A stretch of 64,000 nucleotides of DNA from Anaeromyxobacter sp. Fw109-5 (GTDB lineage: Bacteria > Myxococcota > Myxococcia > Myxococcales > Anaeromyxobacteraceae), in NCBI RefSeq assembly GCF_000017505.1, contig NC_009675.1, forward strand, positions 124,001 through 188,000, read 5' to 3'. The notes below the pieces were generated by a model. It saw only the letters and a program-made list of their open reading frames with translations, ran no database searches and was not told the DNA's origin. This document shows positions 43,889-51,863 of this stretch, piece after piece (position 1 is the stretch's first letter; each line of letters starts with the position of its first letter). Both the position numbers and the translations under genes were made by a program.

Positions 43889-45316
43889 ATGGAGATCCTG
43901 TTCGTGGCGTCCGAGGTGGCGCCCTGGTCGAAGACCGGCGGGCTCGGGGACGTCGCGGGGGCGCTCCCGCGGGCCCTCGCCGCGCGCGGCCACGCCGTCT
44001 CGGTGGTGACGCCGCGCTACGGGACGATCGACCCGCACGCGCACCGGCTGCGCCCGCTGCACCGCGCGCTCGACGTGCGGGGCGAGCCGACCACCCTGTG
44101 GGTGAGCCGCGACCGCGCCCCGGTGTACTTCGTGGAGCACGAGCACTTCTTCGGCTCGCGCCGCGGCCTCTACGGCGAGGCCCACGACTACGGCGACAAC
44201 GCCGAGCGCTTCGCGTACCTGGCGCGGGCCGCGCTCGCCCTGCCGGGCGCGCTCGGGCTCCGGCCGCACATCGTCCACCTGAACGACTGGCAGACCGGCC
44301 TCGTCCCGTTCCTGCTCCGGCGCGAGCACGCCCGGGACGCCGCCCTCGCCGGCGCACGGACGGTGTTCACCATCCACAACCTCGCCTACCAGGGCGTGTT
44401 CTCGAAGCACGTCGTGCCCGCGCTCGGGCTGCCCTGGGACGTGTTCCGCTACGAGGCGATGGAGTTCCACGACCAGCTGAACTTCCTCAAGGCGGGGCTC
44501 GTCTTCGCCGACGCGCTCACCACCGTGTCCCCGACCTACGCGCGCGAGATCGCCACCCCCCAGGGCGGCGTGGGGCTCGACGCCCTGCTCCGCCACCGCG
44601 CGCGGGACCTGCACGGCATCCTGAACGGCATCGACGTCGAGGAGTGGGACCCCGCCACCGACCGGCACCTCCCCGCGCGCTACTCCGCGGCCGACCTCTC
44701 GGGCAAGGCGGCCTGCAAGTCGGCCCTGCAGCGCGAGCTCGGCCTGCCGGAGCGGCCCGACGTGCCGCTCGTGGCGATGATCGGGCGCCTCGCCGAGCAG
44801 AAGGGCCTCGATCTCGTGGTGGCGGCGCTCGGCGAGCTCCTCGCGCGCGACCTCCAGCTCGTGCTGCTCGGCACCGGCCGGCCCGAGCTCGAGGAGGCCT
44901 TCCGGCGCGCCGCGCGCGAGCGGCCCGACCGGATGGCGGCGCGCATCGGCTTCGACGAGGGGCTCGCCCACCGGATGGAGGCGGGCGCCGACCTGTTCCT
45001 CATGCCCAGCCGGTTCGAGCCGTGCGGGCTGAACCAGATGTACTCGCTGCGCTACGGCACGATCCCGGTGGTGCGCGCGGTGGGCGGGCTGGAGGACACC
45101 GTCGAGGACTTCGACGGCTGGAGCCGCGGCACCGGCTTCAAGTTCCGCGACTATCACCCGCAGGCGATGCTGCTCGCCGTGCGGCGCGCGCTCGAGGCCC
45201 ACCGCGATCGCCGCGCCTGGCGGGCGATGATGCTGCGCGGGATGGCGCTCGACTTCAGCTGGGACCGGAGCGCGCAGGCGTACGAGGCGCTCTACCGCTC
45301 GCTCGCCGCGCCGTGA
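43889..45316 (+). CDS. glgA: Glycogen synthase (ADP-glucose)
   Basis: 475 residues, a GT5 family glucosyltransferase elongating alpha-1,4-glucan from ADP-glucose. The ADP-glucose lysine Lys15 lies in the KTGGLGDV motif. IVHLNDWQTGLVP, TIHNLAYQG, GRLAEQKGLD and the C-terminal catalytic PSRFEPCGLNQMYSLRYGT with VRAVGGLEDTV are all intact. It starts 54 nt after galT in the same direction. It uses the product of GlgC encoded at the start of the window. Confidence 0.97.
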   Translation: MEILFVASEVAPWSKTGGLGDVAGALPRALAARGHAVSVVTPRYGTIDPHAHRLRPLHRALDVRGEPTTLWVSRDRAPVYFVEHEHFFGSRRGLYGEAHDYGDNAERFAYLARAALALPGALGLRPHIVHLNDWQTGLVPFLLRREHARDAALAGARTVFTIHNLAYQGVFSKHVVPALGLPWDVFRYEAMEFHDQLNFLKAGLVFADALTTVSPTYAREIATPQGGVGLDALLRHRARDLHGILNGIDVEEWDPATDRHLPARYSAADLSGKAACKSALQRELGLPERPDVPLVAMIGRLAEQKGLDLVVAALGELLARDLQLVLLGTGRPELEEAFRRAARERPDRMAARIGFDEGLAHRMEAGADLFLMPSRFEPCGLNQMYSLRYGTIPVVRAVGGLEDTVEDFDGWSRGTGFKFRDYHPQAMLLAVRRALEAHRDRRAWRAMMLRGMALDFSWDRSAQAYEALYRSLAAP

Positions 45317-45357
45317 GCCGGCGCGGGTCCGCCCTTCATTGCGCCGCGGCCCAACCT

Positions 45358-45363
45358 TAGCTT
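45358..45363 (+). promoter_or_regulatory. -10 box of the 93-codon acidic ORF
   Basis: TAGCTT, 6 nt before ATG 45370, in the short gap after glgA. Confidence 0.35.
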
Positions 45364-45369
45364 GTGGGC

Positions 45370-45651
45370 ATGGGCCCGCGATTCGACGACGAACCCGATC
45401 CCCCGGAGCCGACCGTTCAGCCGAGCGATCGGACGCATCGGGAGCGCATGGCCGAGGCGGACGAGAAGGTCGTGCCGATCGAGAACGTCGGCGGTGCCGC
45501 GCCGACGCCCCTCGGGCTCGACTCCGGCGGCAACTTCCCGGGGTCGGAGGACGACCTGTCGAACCTGCCGGAGCCGGAGCCGCCCGAGCCGCCCGAGGTC
45601 GGCGCGGTGCACGTGCGCGAGGACGAGCGGGGCCGCCGCAGGCGGCGCTGA
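45370..45651 (+). CDS. Small acidic hypothetical protein
   Basis: 93 residues from ATG 45370, supported by TAGCTT 6 nt upstream. No TM or signal peptide. Rich in Asp/Glu/Pro (DDEPDPPEP near the start, EPEPPEPPE near the end) with an Arg-rich C-terminus (RGRRRRR). Codon third positions are nearly all G/C, like the neighbours, which argues that it is translated. Probably disordered. No family recognised. Convergent with the TPR-zincin gene, only 10 nt apart. Confidence 0.5.
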   Translation: MGPRFDDEPDPPEPTVQPSDRTHRERMAEADEKVVPIENVGGAAPTPLGLDSGGNFPGSEDDLSNLPEPEPPEPPEVGAVHVREDERGRRRRR

Positions 45652-45661
45652 GACCGGGCGG

Positions 45662-46921
45662 CTACTCCAGGCCGCGCGCGCGCAGGTCGTCGTCGCTCTC
45701 GCCGTGCAGGTGCCCGAGCTCGTGCAGGAGCGTGACGCGGACCTGCTCGGTGAGCTCGCGCCGGTCGCGGGCGAAGCGGAGCAGGTTCTTCCGGTAGAAC
45801 ACGATGGTGCGGCAGCGCGGCCCGTCCGCGTGCGTGCAGGGCTCGTCCTCGGACGGGCCGCGGAAGAGCCCCAGGATCGAGGGCGAGAGCGGCGGGTGCA
45901 CGGCGAGCAGGTCCTCGAGGTCGGGCAGGTCCTGGATCTCGATGGGCACCGACCCGAGCGCGCTGCGCTCCTCGGCGGGGAGCGAGGCGACGGCGGCCTC
46001 CACCTCGTCGCGGAAGCCGCCCATGTCCACGGGCAGCTCCACCTTGAAGTCGTCCGGCGCGAGCGAGCGCGCGCGGCCGAGGAGCGACGCCGCGCGCCGC
46101 TCGTCGCCGCGGCGCTCCGCGAGCAGCCCGAGCTGGTGGATCGTCCAGGGATCGTCGGGGGCGAGCGCGAGGGCGCGCTCGAAGGCCCGCTGCGCCTCGT
46201 CGAACCGGCAGAGCTCGTAGAGCGCCACGCCGCGCTCGTACACGGCGTCGGCGTCGCCGGGCAGGGCCTGGACGGAGCGATCGAGGTGGCCGAGGGCGAG
46301 GTGGCTGCGGCCGAGGTCGTTCTCGGCCATCCCGGCGACGAGCTCGAGCCGCCCGGCGAGCTCGCGGTCCTTCCGCAGATTGGCGGCGCGCGCGCCGCGG
46401 AGGGCGTACTCGAGCCCCGCCTCGATGGCCTCCGGTGAGCTCGCGAGGCGGCGGACGTGGAGCTCGGCCGCGCCGAGCAGCGCGCGGGGCTCGTCCGGCT
46501 CGATGGCGAGCGCCCGCGCGAACGCGAGGCGCGCCTCGTCCACCCGGCCGGCGGCCGCGAGCGCCTCGCCGCGCGCGGTGAGCGCTCCCACGTGGCGCGG
46601 CGCGCGCTGCAGCGCCTCGTCGGCGCAGGCGAGCGCCCGCTCGGACGACCCACGCTCGAGCGCCGCGGCGGACTCCTCCGCCAGCACGCCGGGGGAGGCC
46701 GAGGGCTCGGCGGGGAGGCAAGGCGGCGCGGCCCGGGCGCCGGCCGGAGAGACGATCGAGGGGGCGGGGGCCCCCTGCGGCCGTACCGCGGCGGTCGGCG
46801 CGCTGCTCGCGCGCGCCGCGGGCGCGGTCGGGTTGGGCGCCGACGGTGCGGTGGGCGCAGGGGGGCGGGTGCACGCCGCAAGGAGGACGAGCCACACCGC
46901 GCGGCGAAGCGGCCGGTGCAT
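45662..46921 (-). CDS. TPR lipoprotein with C-terminal zincin metallopeptidase domain
   Basis: 419 residues. Lipoprotein signal with Cys at about 17 (VLLAAC), a Pro/Ala linker to about 75, four or more TPR repeats at about 80-295 (ALTARGEALAAAGRVDEARLAF, AVYERGVALYELCRFDEAQRAF), then a zincin_1-type domain ending LLHELGHLHGESDDDLRARG. The HExxH and the following Asp/Glu match the small metallopeptidase family usually encoded as a stand-alone protein of about 120 residues. The fusion to lipid-anchored TPRs is unusual. Substrate unknown. Confidence 0.82.
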   Translation of the reverse strand: MHRPLRRAVWLVLLAACTRPPAPTAPSAPNPTAPAARASSAPTAAVRPQGAPAPSIVSPAGARAAPPCLPAEPSASPGVLAEESAAALERGSSERALACADEALQRAPRHVGALTARGEALAAAGRVDEARLAFARALAIEPDEPRALLGAAELHVRRLASSPEAIEAGLEYALRGARAANLRKDRELAGRLELVAGMAENDLGRSHLALGHLDRSVQALPGDADAVYERGVALYELCRFDEAQRAFERALALAPDDPWTIHQLGLLAERRGDERRAASLLGRARSLAPDDFKVELPVDMGGFRDEVEAAVASLPAEERSALGSVPIEIQDLPDLEDLLAVHPPLSPSILGLFRGPSEDEPCTHADGPRCRTIVFYRKNLLRFARDRRELTEQVRVTLLHELGHLHGESDDDLRARGLE

Positions 46922-47008
46922 TGGCGGCAGCTTGCCACGGTTCCCCGGCAGGCGCTACACGGCGGGGCGGGCGAGCGGGCGCGTGTGGGCGCCAGCGCCA
47001 CCCGGAGC

Positions 47009-47980
47009 TCACGGGACCGGCCTCGGACGCGCGGCGGCGGTCGGGGGGGAGGCGGGGCGCGGCTCCTCGCGCGGCCCGAGCTCCCGCTCGCACCACGACG
47101 CCAGGTCCTCCAGGAAGGCGAGGAGCTCCGGCGGATGCACCGGATCCGACGCGTGCAGGTCCACCCGCCCGATGCGGTCCATCGCGACCGTCGCCCGCTC
47201 GAGGTCGGACGAGGCGCCGAGCTCGAGGAACCAACCCACCGGCGGGACCCGCAGGTCGCGCAGCTTCGTCCAGATCCAGCGCAGGTTGGGGTCGTTGAAC
47301 CCGTAGCCGACGAGCAGGATCTCGCGCCCCATCACGTCCGACGAGAAGCGCAGGTCGATGGGGTTCGCGGCGAGATCCGAGCGGCGGAGGAAGTCGGACT
47401 CCCCGATGACGAGCGAGCCGGGCCGCTCGAGCGTGCCGTGCAGCTTGTAGATCGGGAAGCGCGGCACCTGCCGCCCGTCCACCTCGTCGAACTGCCAGCG
47501 CCGCAGGTCCTCCGCGGCCGCGACCACCTGGCAGGGCCGGCCGGCCCACGCGAACGTGCGCTCGAGGAGGTCGTCGAAGTTGGTCGTGTAGATGGCCGGG
47601 ACGAAGGGCGCGAGGCGGACGAGCCGGTGGTGCAGCGGGAGCTGCGCGGGGTCGATGCGGCTCGTGTCGAACAGGACGCGGAGCCTCTCGACGAGCCGCG
47701 CCTCGCCGCGCAGGAAACGGTAGGCCTCCGGCAGGCGGAGCAGGGCGTCGAGCGACACCGGCTCGTCGGGCGCGGGCGGGGTGAACCGGGCGCGCGCGTC
47801 CGGTACCTGCTCGCGCAGCGCGGGGAGGAGATCCTCGGCGAGCGCGCAGACGATCTCGCGCCAGGAGGGGAGGCCTGCCCAGCGCGACGCGCCGGCGCCG
47901 ACGAGCAGCACGAGCTGCCCGCGCGCGAGCCGGGCGAGCAGCCGCTCCCTCAGCTCGTGCAGGTCGGCGGGGGCCTCCAT
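47009..47980 (-). CDS. Stand-alone SIR2-like protein
   Basis: 323 residues. The SIR2_2-type Rossmann fold: LVLLVGAGASRWAGLPSW (NAD-binding GAGxS), IYTTNFDDLLE (TTNxD), YKLHGTLE (catalytic-type His) and LLVGYGFNDPN. The zinc-ribbon cysteines of sirtuin deacetylases are absent, as in SIR2 domains of phage defence systems that degrade NAD+. No TIR, Argonaute, HerA or STAND partner is adjacent. The C-terminus is a Pro/Arg tail. ATG 47980 is supported by a TAGCTT box 8 nt upstream. The function is inferred only at family level. Confidence 0.82.
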   Translation of the reverse strand: MEAPADLHELRERLLARLARGQLVLLVGAGASRWAGLPSWREIVCALAEDLLPALREQVPDARARFTPPAPDEPVSLDALLRLPEAYRFLRGEARLVERLRVLFDTSRIDPAQLPLHHRLVRLAPFVPAIYTTNFDDLLERTFAWAGRPCQVVAAAEDLRRWQFDEVDGRQVPRFPIYKLHGTLERPGSLVIGESDFLRRSDLAANPIDLRFSSDVMGREILLVGYGFNDPNLRWIWTKLRDLRVPPVGWFLELGASSDLERATVAMDRIGRVDLHASDPVHPPELLAFLEDLASWCERELGPREEPRPASPPTAAARPRPVP

Positions 47981-47988
47981 CCCACGAG

Positions 47989-47994
47989 AAGCTA
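47989..47994 (-). promoter_or_regulatory. -10 box of the SIR2 gene
   Basis: Minus-strand TAGCTT, 8 nt before ATG 47980. Confidence 0.45.
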
Positions 47995-48031
47995 CGCACG
48001 CCCGGTGCGCGCCACGCGCCTCGCGGCTGGC

Positions 48032-49150
48032 TCAGCGCCGCCCGAGGATCGCGCCGAGCCGCGCGGGCGAGAAGGGCGCGAGGTCGAGCGGCGCGGCGGC
48101 GCCGGTGACGGCGGCGGCGATCGCGTCCGCGGTGACGGGCGCGAGGAGGATCCCGTTGCGGGTGTGGCCGGTGGCGTAGAACAGGCCGGGGACCGTCCCC
48201 TCGCCGAGGATGGGTTCGCCGTCCGGGCTCGCGGGCCGGAAGTTCGACCAGGTCTCCACGACCGGCGCCTGGGCGAGCGCGGGCGCGATCTCGACAGCGA
48301 CGCCGAGGACGTGGCGGAGCCCGCCCGCGGTGACCGCCTTCTCCCAGCCCACGTCCTCCATGGTGGAGCCGCACAGGATCCGGCCGTCGGGTCGGGGCAC
48401 CACGTAGCCGTTGCCCGAGAAGACCACGCGGGAGAGGAGCGGCGGCCGAGTGTCCACGACGGCGATCTGACCGCGCACCGGGCGCACCGCGCCCGGCGGG
48501 AGGCCGTTTCCCTCCACGAGGAGGCTCCAGCTCCCCGCGGCGAGCACCACCGCCCCGGCGTCGATCCGCCCTGCCGCGTGGTCGACGCCCGCGGCGCGGC
48601 CGCCCTCCGTGCGGATGCGGCGCACGTCCCCCGTCACGAACCGCGCGCCGGCGCGCGCCGCGGCGACGTACACCGCGCGCGCGAGCAGGCGCGGATCGAG
48701 CGACGCCTCGTCGGCGAAGTAGAGGGCGCCGCGCGCCTCTGAGGAGACGCCCGGCTCGAGGGCGCGGACGGCGGCCTCGTCGAGCACCTCCACGGGCAGG
48801 CCGCTGCGCTCCAGCTTCTCGGCCCTGCCCGCGAGGAGCCGCGCGTGATCGTCGTCGAGCGCGACCTCCAGCGTGCCGAGCGCGCGGTAGCCCACCGCGA
48901 TCCCGGAGCGCGCCTCGACCTCGCGCACGAACTCCGGGTAGCGCGCGAGCGAGGCGCGGCAGAGCGCGTAGAACGGGCCGGGCTCGATCGCCTCGACGCC
49001 AGGAGAGAGGATGCCGCCCGCCGCGCTCGACGCCTCGGCGCCCGGGATCGAGCGCTCGAGCACCACCACGTCGCGCCCCGCCTGCGCGAGCCGCAGCGCG
49101 ACCGAGGCGCCCTGGATGCCGGCGCCCACCACCACCACGTCCGTCCGCAT
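48032..49150 (-). CDS. thiO: FAD-dependent amine oxidase, glycine oxidase (ThiO) type
   Basis: 372 residues of the DAO family. The FAD-binding VVVVGAGIQGASVALRLAQ starts at residue 5. SSAAGGILSPGVEA and the C-terminal ATGHTRNGILLAPVTAD are characteristic of ThiO, which oxidises glycine to iminoglycine for thiazole synthesis. No thi genes are adjacent, so another D-amino acid or glycine substrate remains possible. ATG 49150 is preferred over TTG 49159 because TAGTCT lies 8 nt upstream of the ATG. Confidence 0.85.
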   Translation of the reverse strand: MRTDVVVVGAGIQGASVALRLAQAGRDVVVLERSIPGAEASSAAGGILSPGVEAIEPGPFYALCRASLARYPEFVREVEARSGIAVGYRALGTLEVALDDDHARLLAGRAEKLERSGLPVEVLDEAAVRALEPGVSSEARGALYFADEASLDPRLLARAVYVAAARAGARFVTGDVRRIRTEGGRAAGVDHAAGRIDAGAVVLAAGSWSLLVEGNGLPPGAVRPVRGQIAVVDTRPPLLSRVVFSGNGYVVPRPDGRILCGSTMEDVGWEKAVTAGGLRHVLGVAVEIAPALAQAPVVETWSNFRPASPDGEPILGEGTVPGLFYATGHTRNGILLAPVTADAIAAAVTGAAAPLDLAPFSPARLGAILGRR

Positions 49151-49158
49151 GGCGGGCA

Positions 49159-49164
49159 AGACTA
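49159..49164 (-). promoter_or_regulatory. -10 box of the thiO gene
   Basis: Minus-strand TAGTCT, 8 nt before ATG 49150. Confidence 0.45.
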
Positions 49165-49208
49165 CGCCCTCGCGGCCTCGCGGGGGAAGCGCGCAGGGCT
49201 CACGATGA

Positions 49209-49874
49209 TCACACGGCTGCGCCGTTGCTCGGCGTGCCGCCCGGCGTCCCGGGGACGGAGGCAGGGCGCGCGGGCCGGAGGCCGTTCACGAGGAGCTCCA
49301 GCACGTGCTGGCGCCACGCCTCCGGCGCGATCGGCTCCTGCACGAACGGGCGCGCCGCCTCGCGGGAGGAGGCGACGAGCGCGGCGAGCCCTCCCACGGT
49401 GACGACGGTGAGGACCGGGTCGAGATCGGAGGCGTCCCCGGCCGCCAGCGCGGCGGCCGCGCGGCGCACCGGCTCGAGGAGCGCCGGGTCGGTCTGGGTC
49501 AGCTGCGACAGGAAGGGTGCGCCGTCGAGGTACTCGCGGATCAGGATCTGGGCGCCCATCGGGTCCTTCATCATGGCGTCCAGGTACGCGGCGACCACCA
49601 CCGCCGCCCCGCCGGGCCCCGACTGCACGAGCCGCGCGATCTCGTTCGCGGAGCCGAGCCACACGGCGCGCAGGATGTCGAGGTAGAGGGCCCGCTTGGA
49701 CGCCCAGTGCCGGTAGATGAGCGCCACGTTGCAGGCGGCGCCGCGCGCGATCCCCTGGACCCGCGCGCCGTGGTAGCCGCGCTTCGAGAACTCGGCGCGC
49801 GCCGCGTCCCAGATCCGCTCCGCGATCCCAGCGCGCGGGGCGCCCGCCTTGCGCATGGCGACAGAGGCGTCCAT
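49209..49874 (-). CDS. TetR/AcrR family transcriptional regulator
   Basis: 221 residues. An N-terminal HTH at about 18-65 (IWDAARAEFSKRGYHGARVQGIARGAACNVALIYRHWASKRAL read in parts), and an all-helical ligand domain after it with a long Ala-rich centre. The ligand is unknown. It is divergent from dinB across 91 bp that contain a perfect TTGACC-TG-GGTCAA palindrome on its own -35 box, so autorepression is likely. thiO lies downstream. Confidence 0.9.
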   Translation of the reverse strand: MDASVAMRKAGAPRAGIAERIWDAARAEFSKRGYHGARVQGIARGAACNVALIYRHWASKRALYLDILRAVWLGSANEIARLVQSGPGGAAVVVAAYLDAMMKDPMGAQILIREYLDGAPFLSQLTQTDPALLEPVRRAAAALAAGDASDLDPVLTVVTVGGLAALVASSREAARPFVQEPIAPEAWRQHVLELLVNGLRPARPASVPGTPGGTPSNGAAV

Positions 49875-49882
49875 GAAACCGT

Positions 49883-49911
49883 CGAATACCCGCTGCGTTG
49901 ACCTGGGTCAA
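49883..49911 (-). promoter_or_regulatory. TetR gene promoter with palindromic operator
   Basis: Minus strand TTGACC (49911-49906), 17 nt, TATTCG (49888-49883), 8 nt to ATG 49874. The -35 box is half of the palindrome TTGACC-TG-GGTCAA (49898-49911), a probable binding site for the TetR protein. Confidence 0.6.
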
Positions 49912-49965
49912 GTCCGCTTGCGCCCCCGTCCGGAGGGTGGGCGGGCCGGCATATATGAGGAGGTG

Positions 49966-51165
49966 ATGACGGGGCCGCGCACCATCCTGCACCTCGACCT
50001 CGACGCGTTCTTCGCGTCGGTGGAGCAGCTCGACGACGCCTCGCTGCGCGGGCGCCCGGTGATCGTGGGTGGCCCATCGCGGCGCGGCGTGGTGTGCGCG
50101 GCGAGCTACGAGGCGCGCCGGTTCGGCGTCCGCTCCGCCATGCCGACCGCGCAGGCGCGCAAGCTGTGCCCCGAAGGGACCTTCGTCGCGCCGCGCTTCG
50201 CGCGCTACGCGGAGCTCTCCGAGAGGGTCTTCGGGATCTACCGGCGCTACACACCGCTCGTCGAGCCGCTCTCGCTCGACGAGGCGTTCCTCGACGTCAC
50301 CGCGAGCCGCGCCCTGCACGGCGGGGGGCGCGACATCGCCACGGCGGTGAAGCGCGCGGTGCGCGGGGAGTGCGGGCTCGCCGTCTCGGCCGGCGTGGCC
50401 GAGGTGAAGCTGGCGGCCAAGATCGCGACGGACCTCGGCAAGCCCGATGGGCTCGTGGAGGTCCCGCCCGGCGGCGTCGCCGCCTTCCTCGCGCCGCTGC
50501 CCGTCGGCCGCCTGTGGGGGGTCGGGCCGGTGACCGAGGGTGCGCTCCGCAAGCTCGGCGTGACGCTCGTCGGCGAGCTCGCGCGCCTGCCGGAGACGGC
50601 CCTCGCGGCCGTGGTGGGCGCGTCCAACGCGCGGGGGCTCCGAGCGCTGGCCTCGGGCGAGGATCCGCGCGAGGTGGTGCCCGACGAGGAGGCCAGGTCG
50701 GTCGGCGCGGAGGAGACCTTCGGCGAGGACGTCACCGGGCGCGCCGCCCTGGAGCGCGCCCTCCTCGAGCAGGCCGGGCGGGTGGGGCGCCGGCTCAGGG
50801 CCGCGGGGCTCGCCGGCCACACCGTGACGCTCAAGGTGAAGTACGCCGACTTCACGCTCGTCACCCGCCGGACGACGCTCGCGCACCCCACCGACGACGA
50901 CCGCGCCATCTACGAGGCGGCGCGCGCGCAGCTCGCGCGCGTGGAGGCGGACCGCCCGGTGCGGCTCACGGGCGTGTCGGTGTCGGGCTTCGCCGGCGCG
51001 GCGGAGCGCGACCAGCTGGATCTGTTCGCGTCCGGGGCTCCCGCGCGCCCGCCCGACGCCGAGAAGCGCCGCTCCCTGAACGCCGCGCTCGACGCCCTCG
51101 CCCTGCGCTTCGGGGATCGCGCCGTCACGCGCGCCGACCTCGCCGACGACGCGGACGACGACTGA
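49966..51165 (+). CDS. dinB: DNA polymerase IV (Y family)
   Basis: 399 residues. Error-prone translesion polymerase. Catalytic motifs HLDLDAFFASVEQL and SLDEAFLDVT (metal-binding Asp/Glu), palm helix SAGVAEVKLAAKIATDLGKPDG, and HhH VGRLWGVGP. The C-terminal little finger is followed by a beta-clamp-binding QLDLFA motif at about 348. The start is ATG 49966 with GAGGAGG directly upstream. No LexA-type box was seen in the divergent intergenic region. Confidence 0.95.
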   Translation: MTGPRTILHLDLDAFFASVEQLDDASLRGRPVIVGGPSRRGVVCAASYEARRFGVRSAMPTAQARKLCPEGTFVAPRFARYAELSERVFGIYRRYTPLVEPLSLDEAFLDVTASRALHGGGRDIATAVKRAVRGECGLAVSAGVAEVKLAAKIATDLGKPDGLVEVPPGGVAAFLAPLPVGRLWGVGPVTEGALRKLGVTLVGELARLPETALAAVVGASNARGLRALASGEDPREVVPDEEARSVGAEETFGEDVTGRAALERALLEQAGRVGRRLRAAGLAGHTVTLKVKYADFTLVTRRTTLAHPTDDDRAIYEAARAQLARVEADRPVRLTGVSVSGFAGAAERDQLDLFASGAPARPPDAEKRRSLNAALDALALRFGDRAVTRADLADDADDD

Positions 51166-51726
51166 TCACCCGCCGCCGGGGCTGCCCAGCTCGCCCGTGT
51201 TCGGGACCCAGACGGCGTCGGGCGGCGGCCCGCCGCCGGGGCGGTGCCCCCGACCAGACGCCGAGCGCGCCTCGATCGAGAGGGCGGTCGGGCGTCCAGC
51301 CCGCCCGCTCGCGTACGACGCCCTCACCTCGGCCCCCTCGCGCAGCTCGACCAGCCGCCCCGGTCGGCCGTCGACGGTGATGGCGGTGCGCGTCCCCACG
51401 TGCAGCGTCACGCGCTCCTCGCCCGGCGCGCGGATCACCACGCGCTCCTCGGACAGGCGCTCGAGCGTGCCCTCGATGCGACGTACCGACCTCGCGCGGG
51501 CGGCCGCGCGGCGGTGCCGGTCGGAGCGCCCGCTCGGCTCCTGGTGAGCCTGCTCCCCGGGCGTGCGGCCGCCGCGCTGCGCGGCGGTGGCCTCGGGCTC
51601 CGGCGCCTCCGCACGCTCCTCGGGTGGGGCGGACGCCTCCGGAGCCTCCGGCCCCCGCCGGCACGCGACGGCGAGCGCGCCCGCCACGACCAGCGCGAGC
51701 CGAGAACTGGAGCCGCCGAGGAGCAC
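51166..51726 (-). CDS. Hypothetical lipoprotein with small beta domain
   Basis: 186 residues. Lipoprotein signal (Cys at about 22, AVAC), an acidic Pro/Ala/Glu linker, and a predicted beta-rich region about 82-155 (RIEGTLERLSEERVVIRAPG, VTLHVGTRTAITVDGRP) resembling DUF5666/OB-like domains. The tail is Gly/Pro-rich. Convergent with dinB: its stop starts at the base after the dinB stop. Confidence 0.65.
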   Translation of the reverse strand: MLLGGSSSRLALVVAGALAVACRRGPEAPEASAPPEERAEAPEPEATAAQRGGRTPGEQAHQEPSGRSDRHRRAAARARSVRRIEGTLERLSEERVVIRAPGEERVTLHVGTRTAITVDGRPGRLVELREGAEVRASYASGRAGRPTALSIEARSASGRGHRPGGGPPPDAVWVPNTGELGSPGGG

Positions 51727-51818
51727 GCCGCACCGCCGTTCAAGGAAGGTACCCTCGCTCGAACGTGCGCCGCGCGACGTCCGCGGGCAACGCCGCTCCG
51801 CGGCTGACCCGGGGGCCG

Positions 51819-51841
51819 CCCCGCGGGCTTCCTCCGCGGGG
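51819..51841. repeat. Hairpin upstream of the nucleotidyltransferase gene
   Basis: CCCCGCGG (51819-51826)/CCGCGGGG (51834-51841), perfect 8-bp arms, loop of 7, ending 22 nt before ATG 51864. It could act in the 5' leader. The rest of the 137-bp gap shows no clear promoter. Confidence 0.35.
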
Positions 51842-51863
51842 GCGCGCGCCGCACCTTCTCCTC

